Of a stretch of 64,000 nucleotides of DNA, positions 52,664 to 60,693 are shown piece after piece; position 1 is the stretch's first letter, and each line of letters starts with the position of its first letter. The stretch lies in IMG/VR virus record IMGVR_UViG_3300022602_000039, positions 1 to 64,000 of that record. One strand, given 5' to 3'. The notes beneath the pieces were generated by a model that saw only the letters and a program-made list of their open reading frames with translations, ran no database searches and was not told the origin of the DNA. A program made the position numbers and the translations under genes. The stretch comes from a virus.

Positions 52664-53503
52664 CAATATGTCACAATTAAAATTTAGTGTAACTGAGGAT
52701 GGAAAGAAGTTAGTTACTTTTGATATTACTGAAGAAAGATTTGCAGTATTCGGATCAAAAGATAATGTTTGACTACCGCCACCACCGCCACTAAAAATTG
52801 TAGCTAGATCAACACCACCTGAAAGATACTGACCGGTTACGTTTAATGTACCGTTCATTGTACCACCGTTAGCAAATTGTTGAGCTACCGAACCACCACC
52901 TCCACCGAGTTCAAGAATGCGACGTGCGTGCTTATTAACTTGCTCTTCAATTAATTTCTTAATATCCTCAATCTTTTCCGGGTCCTTTACGTTAGCAATC
53001 TTTGAAGTAAGCTTGTCAAACTCATCAACGTAATTATCTGTAGGGTTTTTGGCAGTAGGTGGTGTAGTTTGTCTCTCAAGCTCTTGAATATAATCATTAT
53101 TAATTACAGGAGCCTTTGGTTCCTCTACCGGTAATTCTTGTTCCTTTATTTCCTCTTGTATCGGCAATTCAACTGGAGGAATAACTGTTTCCTTCGGTGG
53201 TGAAGTTAATATGTTTTTTAATTTACCGAGAAAATCACCAAAATTATCTTTTTCTTCTACTACCTCTGTTATATCCTCCTCAACAACAGGTTGGTCTTGT
53301 ATAACAGGCGTTTCTGCAGGAACTGTAGGGAGATGTGCTTCAACTTGTTTAGCTATCTTCTCTTGTAAATTAGCTAAAGTAACAGCAAGAGGTGTAACAG
53401 TTTCCGGAGCTTCAAGCCCTTCCATAATGGCTCTATGCTCTTTCTCAACATTAATCTTCTCTGAAAGATTAGATAGAAAGCTTAATAACGGATCTTGTTC
53501 CAC
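52565..53503 (-). CDS. virion protein, 3' end rearranged
   Basis: A 312-residue ORF. Acidic, proline-rich linkers (VPAETPVIQDQPVVEEDITE), then GGGGSVAQQFANGGTMNGTL and SGGGGGSQTLSFDPNTANLS, a motif usual in phage fibres and normally followed by more repeats. From about 52,735 downward the frame is antisense to plus-strand genes, so the true C-terminus was probably replaced. GTG start. Confidence 0.75.
   Translation of the reverse strand: MEQDPLLSFLSNLSEKINVEKEHRAIMEGLEAPETVTPLAVTLANLQEKIAKQVEAHLPTVPAETPVIQDQPVVEEDITEVVEEKDNFGDFLGKLKNILTSPPKETVIPPVELPIQEEIKEQELPVEEPKAPVINNDYIQELERQTTPPTAKNPTDNYVDEFDKLTSKIANVKDPEKIEDIKKLIEEQVNKHARRILELGGGGGSVAQQFANGGTMNGTLNVTGQYLSGGVDLATIFSGGGGGSQTLSFDPNTANLSSVISKVTNFFPSSVTLNFNCDILLFSIAKTLLIPSKVIINPITDLLTKNRTVVRC
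52668..52772 (+). CDS. small plus-strand protein, 34 aa, possibly truncated
   Basis: MSQLKFSVTEDGKKLVTFDI, then TEERFAVFG. Protein-like strand pattern. Its last third is antisense to the 3' end of the virion gene, so the original C-terminus may be lost. Confidence 0.5.
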   Translation: MSQLKFSVTEDGKKLVTFDITEERFAVFGSKDNV

Positions 53504-53508
53504 GCTAT

Positions 53509-53516
53509 TATTTACA
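53509..53516 (-). promoter_or_regulatory. late-type octamer TGTAAATA
   Basis: 5 nt before the GTG at 53503. Confidence 0.6.
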
Positions 53517-53531
53517 TCAAAAAACTAAGAA

Positions 53532-53978
53532 TTATATAGCTTTACTCCTTATAATCTTGTTTATATACTGTCTTAAATGTTTACTATAATCAATAGATTC
53601 AGTAGTGTCAATATTACTAGTTGAAACACTCTCACGTATAAACGTTGGTGTTGTTACTTCATGAAAATCTGAAGGTAGATCAAAGGCTGCTGTATTAATT
53701 GTTGATTCTGGAAGCTCACCGTCTTCACAAACCACAAGCTTAAACTTTACGTTATCAAATACCTCACCATCTGACAATTTTATACTGGTAACAAGAAACT
53801 TTTCTCCAGAATCTTCAGTTATATAACTATGAATAAATTCCTTGTTCTTTGTTACAATATTAGCAACATTATTAAGACTCTCTTCTAGAGGACGACAAAA
53901 GATAATATTTTCTGCCTCTTCTGTGTCTACAAAATTGCAGGTTACACGGTTATCTATTAAAATCTCACTAAAATGCAC
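53532..53978 (-). CDS. hypothetical virion-associated protein
   Basis: A 148-residue protein, function not recognised. GTG start fixed by CATAAATA 5 nt upstream. Sits between virion and nucleotide-metabolism genes. Confidence 0.7.
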   Translation of the reverse strand: MHFSEILIDNRVTCNFVDTEEAENIIFCRPLEESLNNVANIVTKNKEFIHSYITEDSGEKFLVTSIKLSDGEVFDNVKFKLVVCEDGELPESTINTAAFDLPSDFHEVTTPTFIRESVSTSNIDTTESIDYSKHLRQYINKIIRSKAI

Positions 53979-53983
53979 ATGAG

Positions 53984-53991
53984 TATTTATG
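53984..53991 (-). promoter_or_regulatory. late-type octamer CATAAATA
   Basis: 5 nt before the GTG at 53978. Confidence 0.74.
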
Positions 53992-54424
53992 AAAGAAAAA
54001 CAGAATTCAATGATGAAGATAACTGTATTATTTCAATGCCGTAATCCTTTGCAATATTCTCTGGTGAATAGGATTCATCAAACTTGTACGACTCTACATA
54101 AACAATTTTCTTAATTCCGTAAGCTGCTAATGTTTTTAAACAATCATTACAAGGAGCATGTGTAATGGCAGCAAGATAACACTCACCTGGTTTAATCATT
54201 CGACAGGCATTTACTTCTGCATGAATTACGCGTTTGTGTTTCTCTACTCGATTATGCCAATCAATCTCAACTCCTGATGGTGCTCCGTTATACCCTAGAC
54301 TTGCAACTGTATGATCAGGTCGTAATAAACAGCATCCAACTTTCGTTCTTGGATCTTCAGATCTTAATGCTGCAACCATCGCTAATTGAATAGCATATTC
54401 ATCCCACGATATTCTCTTACTCAT
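53987..54424 (-). CDS. dCMP deaminase
   Basis: A 145-residue protein. Zinc motifs VIHAEVNAC (HAE) and HAPCNDCLKTLA (PCxxC) of the cytidine/deoxycytidylate deaminase family; GYNGAPSG binds nucleotide. It supplies dUMP for thymidylate. The start at 54424 overlaps the upstream stop (ATGA). Confidence 0.92.
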   Translation of the reverse strand: MSKRISWDEYAIQLAMVAALRSEDPRTKVGCCLLRPDHTVASLGYNGAPSGVEIDWHNRVEKHKRVIHAEVNACRMIKPGECYLAAITHAPCNDCLKTLAAYGIKKIVYVESYKFDESYSPENIAKDYGIEIIQLSSSLNSVFLS

Positions 54425-54999
54425 AGCTTTAAAAAGATGTCCCATTCAGGGATGTTTTTGTGATTGTTAATATAGAACATTGTTGGTACAGCTCTTGGTT
54501 CGTATGGTTGACGAATGAGCTTGAGACCTGCTTCCTCAGGTGTTCTATTACCCTTTTTATGATTTACTTCTTTATGAGAAAGAACGCAATTTGTCCATGT
54601 TGTTCTACCGCCCTTACTCCTTGGTAAAACGTGATCAATATTGGCTTCGTTTGGTGTTAGCTTCTTACCTGTATACTGACAAACTCCACCATCTCTATTC
54701 CAGATAGCTTTCGAAGAGAACTTCGGTCTTCTCTTTGGTACTTGATTGTATTCACATAATACAATGACCTTAGGGACCTTTATTTTACCACGTACAGTAC
54801 TAATGTATTCAGCCTTCTCATCAAAAGGTAAGGAGATCCAATTCTCCCACGAATACGGCACCATGTTATCATACCCTACGATATCTAAACCCGTAGCGTT
54901 ACCAACGTACATCATTGATAGAGCTTCAGCTGCTGACTTTACATGGATGGCTTGCCAGCTTCTATTTAAAATAAGAACAGATTCACTTGTTAGGTTCAT
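54421..54999 (-). CDS. HNH endonuclease, DNA-modification/repair type
   Basis: A 192-residue protein. CQYTGKKLTPNEANIDHVLP, then SKGGRTTWTNCVLSHKEVNH, then KKGNRTPEEAGLKL is the conserved HNH core of a widespread bacterial and phage family distinct from the homing enzymes here. Co-directional and coupled to dCMP deaminase, so likely a resident gene. Confidence 0.85.
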   Translation of the reverse strand: MNLTSESVLILNRSWQAIHVKSAAEALSMMYVGNATGLDIVGYDNMVPYSWENWISLPFDEKAEYISTVRGKIKVPKVIVLCEYNQVPKRRPKFSSKAIWNRDGGVCQYTGKKLTPNEANIDHVLPRSKGGRTTWTNCVLSHKEVNHKKGNRTPEEAGLKLIRQPYEPRAVPTMFYINNHKNIPEWDIFLKL

Positions 55000-55003
55000 A
55001 AAA

Positions 55004-55234
55004 TTAAAATGATATTTTAAAAGTCGTAAATGTCAAGACACGATTTACTGTAAAGTCTTTTACAAACTCACCTGTCAGGATGAAATTTGTTGTCTTTAGT
55101 CTATATGTTGATTCAGTGTGATTATTAATAATATCAATATTATTGATATACGGGTAGTCGGCAGGTGATAGAACCACATTGGTGTCTGCAAAACAGGCAC
55201 AACACAAGAATAAAAACACTAACAATGTTCTCAC
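55004..55234 (-). CDS. exported protein, 76 aa
   Basis: Signal peptide MRTLLVFLFLCCACFA, cleavage likely before DTN. The rest is beta-rich; function not recognised. Confidence 0.7.
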   Translation of the reverse strand: MRTLLVFLFLCCACFADTNVVLSPADYPYINNIDIINNHTESTYRLKTTNFILTGEFVKDFTVNRVLTFTTFKISF

Positions 55235-55257
55235 TTCTTCTTATATTTATTACTTTT

Positions 55258-55374
55258 AAATTTCTTTAAATGAGGTATATACTCAGGCGGATAGTATTTT
55301 TTTCTTAACTCTAAATACCACTTTTTGTCTTCAGGAGAGACAATTACGTTTTTATCAACATTGTAAATACTCAT
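55258..55374 (-). CDS. hypothetical basic protein, 38 aa
   Basis: MSIYNVDKNVIVSPEDKKWY, then LELRKKYYPPEYIPHLKK; function not recognised. Overlaps the upstream gene by 20 nt. Confidence 0.55.
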
Positions 55375-55651
55375 ATACATCCGGAGTTACCTGCTCCTTT
55401 GCTTCCTCTGAAAGAACATTATCAATCCATGAAAGAGCTTCTCTCTTTTTACCTTCACGAATCATCTCTGATATTGCATTAAGCTCTTTAAAGTTTTTCT
55501 CTACGTAATGCTTACGGTTACCCCATTTTTCGGCTAATAGCAGGGTAGCGTTACCAATTAAGCACTGATTCTTATACCACTGATAAACATGGGAAGCAAA
55601 ATTATCGGCAAGAAAATATGCCTCAATATCAAAGTCGTTATCCTCGTCCAT
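55355..55651 (-). CDS. hypothetical protein, 98 aa
   Basis: Function not recognised; helical. Start 55651 fits the short overlap with the upstream gene. Confidence 0.68.
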   Translation of the reverse strand: MDEDNDFDIEAYFLADNFASHVYQWYKNQCLIGNATLLLAEKWGNRKHYVEKNFKELNAISEMIREGKKREALSWIDNVLSEEAKEQVTPDVYEYLQC

Positions 55652-55871
55652 TGCCTTTAACAAAAAATTTAATTTTAGCAAACGTCATATCTTTATCAGT
55701 GATAATGTATCGAAACGGTTTGTTTTTGTATTTTTCCTGCTCGATGTAGATAGCGCGTTTAATTATAGATTCACGCTCTTCATAGGTAGGTTCATACTTA
55801 AAGACAATTGTCTGTGTGTATGAACGTTCGTTCTTTACGGGTTTCTTTGCTTTAGTAGCTTGTTTAGCCAT
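55638..55871 (-). CDS. hypothetical basic protein, 77 aa
   Basis: MAKQATKAKKPVKNERSYTQ and so on; function not recognised. Confidence 0.68.
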   Translation of the reverse strand: MAKQATKAKKPVKNERSYTQTIVFKYEPTYEERESIIKRAIYIEQEKYKNKPFRYIITDKDMTFAKIKFFVKGNGRG

Positions 55872-55897
55872 ACCCACTATAATAGGGGTATTATAAA

Positions 55898-56269
55898 TTA
55901 GTTCAAGCGAATACTTTCAGGTTTTGTAGAACGGATATAAACTTCACCGTATACTTCTAAAATACCCATGGCAGCTTGAAACTCACGCTGGGACATCTTA
56001 TCCCAATTCTTAAGCTTTCTATATGTTTCATCAGCCATCATCTTAAAGTGTTTATCTCTATCTTCACTCTTTGCATGCTTAATTGCATCCTTGTATGGTC
56101 TTAGTTTAGCTTTATAGTGAATAGCTGTCAACAGGCTGTAACCGCCCTTCTTACGGGTCATCTTCTCAATCTTAATAGCACCAGCTAGACGCTTATGAAG
56201 AAATTCTAAAAAACTCTCCGCTGTATTCAACCCAGACTTAACTGCTTCCATTAATGCTTCTAATCTCAT
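55898..56269 (-). CDS. hypothetical basic helical protein, 123 aa
   Basis: Function not recognised. Late octamer 5 nt upstream, embedded in the 3' end of nrdA. Confidence 0.7.
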   Translation of the reverse strand: MRLEALMEAVKSGLNTAESFLEFLHKRLAGAIKIEKMTRKKGGYSLLTAIHYKAKLRPYKDAIKHAKSEDRDKHFKMMADETYRKLKNWDKMSQREFQAAMGILEVYGEVYIRSTKPESIRLN

Positions 56270-56274
56270 AGAAG

Positions 56275-56282
56275 TATTTATG
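56275..56282 (-). promoter_or_regulatory. late-type octamer CATAAATA
   Basis: 5 nt before the ATG at 56269; contains the nrdA stop codon (GCA TAA). Confidence 0.75.
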
Positions 56283-57927
56283 CTTCACAGTTTGCACAAG
56301 CTAGAATAGAACGAGCTAATTCTTGAGCTGGGTTCGCCGAACGCTGATAATACAGTGCTTTGATTCCTTGCTCCCATGCAAATATCATAAGTTCATTAAC
56401 GTCCTTAGGCTTTGTATTCGGTGGAATCATTACGTTCAATGATTGACCTTGATCGATGTATTTCTGACGACCGGCAGCTTGGATAATAATCTCCTTCTGA
56501 GAGATTTCACCGAATGTCTTAAAGACATCCTTTTCAGCCTGAGTTAGGAAATCAAGATGTTGAACTGATCCACCCTTCTTTAGGATAGACATCCATGTTT
56601 CGTCATCATGCTTTCCTTTCTCCTTGAGAAGGTGCTTAAGATATGGGTTCTTAAAAGTAAACTTACCCTTAGCTAGATCCTTAACAAAGTAGTTACTGTT
56701 TAAAGGTTCGATAGACGGGCTTACCTGACCAAGAATAAACGAACTTGAAGTAGTTGGAGCTACGGCCAACGTTGTTGTATTTCTACGACCATATCCCTTA
56801 AGAAGTGGTGGTTCGCCGAATTCCTTAGCAAGCTCTACAGAAGCTTTATCTGCCTTATCTCTAATTATCTTCCAAATCTGACCATTGAGAAGCTTAGCCT
56901 GCATTGATTCGAATGCAATCATCTTCTGTTGAAGAAGTGAATGCCACCCTAGAACTCCAACACCGATTGCTCGTTGATTAATAGCAAAGTTTCTTGGATG
57001 ATTCATGAACTTCATTCCATCGGTTTTATTGATGAACTCAGTCATGACTGCATCGAGGAAATAAACAAGGGTTTCAACAGCATCTGTTTCCTTCCAGTCT
57101 TCCCAACGCTCAAGATTAAGTGAAGAAAGATCACAGACAAACGATTCATCAATACCGTTAGAGAGCATGATCTCTGAGCACAAATTACTATGATGAATCT
57201 TTAATCCCTTATCTTTATAAACTTGAGGTGCTTGATTATTGGCATTATCTGTAAAGAAGATATAAGGGTAACCTGATTCAAAGCGCTTCTTAATAACTTG
57301 TCCCCAGATGGCGCGTTTTTCCTTATCACCCTCCATCATGGATTTCATCCATTCATCGGTAATACAAACACCAATAGAAAGATTCTGAATATCATCACCT
57401 TCACCTCTGATCTTAAGGAATTCCTCAATGTCAGCATGATCAATAGGGAGGTAAGCTGCAAACGAACCACGACGTACATTACCTTGGGAAATGTAATTTG
57501 TTAATGACTCAAAAACAGTTAACTGGTGGTGAACACCCGTTGCTTCACCGCCGGAGGAAATCTTAGCACCTCTTGGTCTAATGGCACCAAAGTATCCTGA
57601 CGTACCACCACCGACCTTTGACATAACACCAACTTCAGACATCTTATAAAGGATATCGTCCATATCATCATTTACATAAGAACCAAAACAACTAATTGGT
57701 AACCCGCGATCACGACCAAAATTACTCCAAATAGGTGATGATAAGGAATAAAATCCCTTGTGCATATAATCCTCAAACTTATGAGCAAATCCCTTAATCT
57801 TTAAGAGCTTTTCAGCTGTCTTTGCGATGTCGGTAATACGTTGTTCGGCAGTTTCTCCTTCTAGAAGGTAACCACGTTCGAGAAACTTTCTCGAATCCTT
57901 ATTAAGCCAGTAGATATCCTTATGCAT
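56278..57927 (-). CDS. nrdA: ribonucleotide reductase class I, large subunit
   Basis: A 549-residue protein without an N-terminal ATP cone. Catalytic residues in order: PISCFGS (first active-site Cys), HHSNLCSEIML (N, C, E), FVCDLSSLNL (second Cys), ALYYQRS (Tyr pair for radical transfer), and C-terminal CANCEA for re-reduction. Works with NrdB encoded just upstream (57964). Lack of the cone suggests no dATP control at that site. Confidence 0.95.
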   Translation of the reverse strand: MHKDIYWLNKDSRKFLERGYLLEGETAEQRITDIAKTAEKLLKIKGFAHKFEDYMHKGFYSLSSPIWSNFGRDRGLPISCFGSYVNDDMDDILYKMSEVGVMSKVGGGTSGYFGAIRPRGAKISSGGEATGVHHQLTVFESLTNYISQGNVRRGSFAAYLPIDHADIEEFLKIRGEGDDIQNLSIGVCITDEWMKSMMEGDKEKRAIWGQVIKKRFESGYPYIFFTDNANNQAPQVYKDKGLKIHHSNLCSEIMLSNGIDESFVCDLSSLNLERWEDWKETDAVETLVYFLDAVMTEFINKTDGMKFMNHPRNFAINQRAIGVGVLGWHSLLQQKMIAFESMQAKLLNGQIWKIIRDKADKASVELAKEFGEPPLLKGYGRRNTTTLAVAPTTSSSFILGQVSPSIEPLNSNYFVKDLAKGKFTFKNPYLKHLLKEKGKHDDETWMSILKKGGSVQHLDFLTQAEKDVFKTFGEISQKEIIIQAAGRQKYIDQGQSLNVMIPPNTKPKDVNELMIFAWEQGIKALYYQRSANPAQELARSILACANCEA

Positions 57928-57963
57928 ATAGTCTTATTTTAATAGCTAGTTTAAAGATAACAA

Positions 57964-58938
57964 CTAGAATAGATCGTCTTCTGAAAAAGATTGTGACTTC
58001 TTGGAGTACTCAACCGGGCGACTGTGAAAGAAGTCGGTCATATTGTTGCCATGAAGCTCTTCTTCAAACCAGGTTGAAGCTTTTAATAATTCAGTATCAA
58101 CTTCAAAGGGTTTGTGAAAGCCAATACCTTCTAATGAATGATTAATTCTGTTCTTAATGAATTCTTTAAGAAGAGGTGCATTGAGATTCTCTTCATTGAT
58201 ATCATTGAGCATCCAGTCAACAATCTTAGCTTCAGCCTTGAATGCCTCGTGTGCTTCGTGAATAATCTTATCTTCAAGCTCTTGATCAAATAATTCAGGA
58301 TATTCTTCGCGAATTACGTTAATAATCTTCGTACCAACAAGCCCGTGAATATTCTCTTCATTGCGGGTATATTTTACTTGCTGGTCGGTATCCTTAAGAA
58401 CATTCTTAAAGCGTGCAAACCAATTAATTACGTAAAACTGACTGAAGAGTGATACGTTCTCAATAAGAAGAGTGAAGAGTGCAATAGCATAGAGATACTG
58501 CTTCTTTGAATCCTTAAAGCAACGCTTTGTATACTTCTTAAGATACTTTACTCGACCCTGAATCCAAGGGAGTTCTAAGTTCTTTTCAAAGATATCCTCA
58601 AGACCGAGAACAGAAAGTAAACGCTCGTAAGCATTATTATGAATAACTTCTGTATTAGCCATTACATACCCAAGATCATAAATCGAAGGATGTGGAAGAT
58701 TATCACCTAAACGTGCCCAAAATGTCTTTACTGAGACTTCAATCTGACCAATAGCAGACAATACTCTAATAATAGCTTCTCTTTCTTGATCGGATAAATT
58801 AACCTTAAACTGTTGGATATCGGATTTAAAACTAAATTCCTTATCTGTCCAGAATCCATTATGCATTGCTTCAATGAACTCCTCTGTCCATTTATAATTG
58901 TTTGGTTTGCGGCTAATTTGTTCGTCAAAGATCTTCAT
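57964..58938 (-). CDS. nrdB: ribonucleotide reductase class I, small subunit
   Basis: A 324-residue protein. Diiron ligands: ANTEVIHNNAYERL gives E, H and the radical Tyr with canonical E-x2-H-x3-Y spacing; IENVSLFSQF and RNEENIHGLVG supply the second set. The first ligand position holds E (QIEVSVKTFW) rather than the D of the E. coli enzyme. Ends EDDLF, the usual contact peptide for NrdA. Confidence 0.95.
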   Translation of the reverse strand: MKIFDEQISRKPNNYKWTEEFIEAMHNGFWTDKEFSFKSDIQQFKVNLSDQEREAIIRVLSAIGQIEVSVKTFWARLGDNLPHPSIYDLGYVMANTEVIHNNAYERLLSVLGLEDIFEKNLELPWIQGRVKYLKKYTKRCFKDSKKQYLYAIALFTLLIENVSLFSQFYVINWFARFKNVLKDTDQQVKYTRNEENIHGLVGTKIINVIREEYPELFDQELEDKIIHEAHEAFKAEAKIVDWMLNDINEENLNAPLLKEFIKNRINHSLEGIGFHKPFEVDTELLKASTWFEEELHGNNMTDFFHSRPVEYSKKSQSFSEDDLF

Positions 58939-59031
58939 TGTTGTTATAATTTATTAAAAAAACGGTGGTGATCCTGAAGGTCGGATGAACCTTTTTAGAT
59001 CAATTCTTATACGAGTATAGAATAAATACCC

Positions 59032-59253
59032 TTATTTATCAAGGTTGTTTTCTGGCAATTTCCAGATGAAATACCCTACCTTTTCATCGTAGTCTAGGGA
59101 AAGAGCCATGCATTTTTGATATCCTGACCAGCATACACTGCAAACAAGCTTACGTGTAATTTCACTCCAATCTGTCCAGCAGATTATCCTCCAAAAAACA
59201 TCACCAAGATAATAAAAGAATAGGGCTAGAAATTTATAATACAAATGTTTCAT
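59032..59253 (-). CDS. conserved small phage protein, 73 aa
   Basis: LYYKFLALFFYYLGDVFWRI, then ALSLDYDEKVGYFIWKLP; the ending is typical of a small family in T4-type phages of unknown role. Promoter upstream. Confidence 0.72.
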   Translation of the reverse strand: MKHLYYKFLALFFYYLGDVFWRIICWTDWSEITRKLVCSVCWSGYQKCMALSLDYDEKVGYFIWKLPENNLDK

Positions 59254-59259
59254 GTATGT

Positions 59260-59288
59260 ATAATAATGGCTATTTTTACTATTGACAG
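59260..59288 (-). promoter_or_regulatory. early-type promoter, leaderless spacing
   Basis: CTGTCA-N17-TATTAT-N6-ATG(59253); weaker -35. Confidence 0.62.
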
Positions 59289-59452
59289 TGATAATTTAAA
59301 TAACGTTGAGCGGCTTTAGCTGTCAAACCACCCTTACCTTTAAGTCTGCGTGCTTTAGAACAAGTTAATTTACCTTTAACCTGGCGTTTAAGAATACCAG
59401 GATGACGTGGTTCATCTATACTCTTCTCTAAAACATACTCTTTAAATGTCAT
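59279..59452 (-). CDS. basic protein with capsid-targeting-like N-terminus, 57 aa
   Basis: MTFKEYVLEKSIDEPRHPGI, then basic (KLTCSKARRLKGKGGLTAKA). The first nine residues match the T4 capsid-targeting pattern (MKTYQEFIAE). Late octamer 5 nt upstream. Candidate internal head protein (inference). Confidence 0.68.
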   Translation of the reverse strand: MTFKEYVLEKSIDEPRHPGILKRQVKGKLTCSKARRLKGKGGLTAKAAQRYLNYHCQ

Positions 59453-59457
59453 AAGAG

Positions 59458-59465
59458 TATTTATG
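59458..59465 (-). promoter_or_regulatory. late-type octamer CATAAATA
   Basis: 5 nt before the ATG at 59452. Confidence 0.74.
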
Positions 59466-59502
59466 GGGTAGCGATAAGTAGGAGTCGAGAATAAGTAATG
59501 AT

Positions 59503-60357
59503 ATGATCAAAGAAATTAGTAAATTAAAAAATGCTGATATATTATCTGTTGCATGTAGTTTTTGCAATAAAGAATTTAAACGCAAGGTACGGGATATACG
59601 AGCATCGATACGGCGTCGTGGCAGTGATGCCAACAAAATGTATTGTAGTGCTATATGTTCAAATAAAGTAAAAAATAGATCTATAACTACAGAATGCAAA
59701 CAGTGTGGTGAGAGTGTATCGCTGTGGTTGTGTCAAATAAATTCTAAGTATAGAAAATCACAAAATGCATTTTGTAGTACAAAATGTGCAGCAACATATA
59801 ATAATAAGCAGCGATATGTAAATTATATCCCGAAAGTTAAAGACAAAAAAATTAAACACAAGACATGTTATCAGCGTATATGCATACATTGTAACATAGA
59901 ATATACAACACAAAATAAAATATCATCATATTGTTCTGGTCGTTGTAGAAACTTAAATTTAAAGTTGCACAGTTTTGCACATAAGAGTAGCGGTAAATCT
60001 CGTTCAAAGATCGAAGAATATCTCGAACAAAAACTAACAACAGACTATCCAAATTTAGAAATAAAATTTAATGATAAAGATACTATATATTATGAATTAG
60101 ATATACATATTCCAAAGTATAATTTAGCGTTTGAATTAAATGGTGTATTCCATTATCTACCTATCTATGGAGAGGAGACGCTTAAGAAAACGCAGTATAA
60201 GGATCAACAAAAACTACTACGATGTAAAGAAAAAAATATAGATCTACATGTTATAAACCTCGGCAACACATGTTTTTCAAAAGAAAGAGGGGATATAATT
60301 TATAATACTATTATTGATATTATAAAATCACGCTCGGGACAGAGTCGAACTGTCTAA
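59503..60357 (+). CDS. homing endonuclease, zinc fingers plus EDxHD (Vsr-like) nuclease
   Basis: A 284-residue homologue of 44086-44799. Fingers CSFCNKEF, CKQCGESV, FCSTKCAATYNN and CIHCNIEY-x-YCSGRC; nuclease core (SRSKIEEYLEQKLTTDYPNL, YELDIHIPKYNLAFELNG, FHYLPIYGEETLKK). The final codons are antisense to tRNA-Cys. A T-loop-like GTCGA precedes it. Confidence 0.86.
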   Translation: MIKEISKLKNADILSVACSFCNKEFKRKVRDIRASIRRRGSDANKMYCSAICSNKVKNRSITTECKQCGESVSLWLCQINSKYRKSQNAFCSTKCAATYNNKQRYVNYIPKVKDKKIKHKTCYQRICIHCNIEYTTQNKISSYCSGRCRNLNLKLHSFAHKSSGKSRSKIEEYLEQKLTTDYPNLEIKFNDKDTIYYELDIHIPKYNLAFELNGVFHYLPIYGEETLKKTQYKDQQKLLRCKEKNIDLHVINLGNTCFSKERGDIIYNTIIDIIKSRSGQSRTV

Positions 60358-60401
60358 AAGTTCTTTTGCAGAGAACCGCCTAGCCGTTTAGCTTCCGAGC
60401 G
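60330..60401 (-). tRNA. tRNA-Cys (GCA)
   Basis: Acceptor CGCTCGG/CCGAGCG, anticodon arm GTTCT-CTGCAAA-AGAAC (GCA), U73 as usual for Cys; CCA not encoded. Confidence 0.9.
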
Positions 60402-60412
60402 ATATTTAAAAT

Positions 60413-60503
60413 TGGAGGAAGTGGTAGGATTCGAACCCACGGTACCATTTCTGGTACTTCGCATTTCAAGTGCGACGCATTATGACCACTCTGCCACACT
60501 TCC
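60413..60503 (-). tRNA. tRNA-Ser (UGA)
   Basis: Acceptor GGAAGTG/CACTTCC, anticodon arm TCGCA-CTTGAAA-TGCGA (UGA), long variable arm GTACC-AGAAAT-GGTAC, CCA encoded. Confidence 0.9.
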
Positions 60504-60548
60504 ATTCATTTATATTAGATTATTTAAGAGATAAGTCAAGAAAAAAAT

Positions 60549-60638
60549 TGGAAGGAGCGGTGGGATTCGAACCCACGGAACCGATTAAGGTTCGGGAATT
60601 TAGTAAATTCCTGCTTTCGGCCTCTCAGCCACACTCCC
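60549..60638 (-). tRNA. tRNA-Ser (ACU), unusual A34
   Basis: Long variable arm (GAACC-TTAATC-GGTTC), acceptor GGGAGTG/CGCTCCT, CCA encoded. Anticodon arm GGAAT-TTACTAA-ATTCC gives ACU instead of the usual GCU. Confidence 0.78.
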
Positions 60639-60693
60639 ATAAAAAATATATTATATAGTGCTCCAGGTGCTCAATCCAGAACTAAATTAAACT

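Noticed and set aside
59465-59500. Complete tRNA 5' of the endonuclease at 59503
   Set aside because: Only a weak T-loop-like GTCGA and a CCCCA end are visible; stems cannot be paired, so it was used only as supporting evidence.
60470-60658. Plus-strand frame with a VGFEPTEP-type peptide
   Set aside because: This peptide type arises from reading antisense through tRNA T-arms; the region is three tRNA genes.
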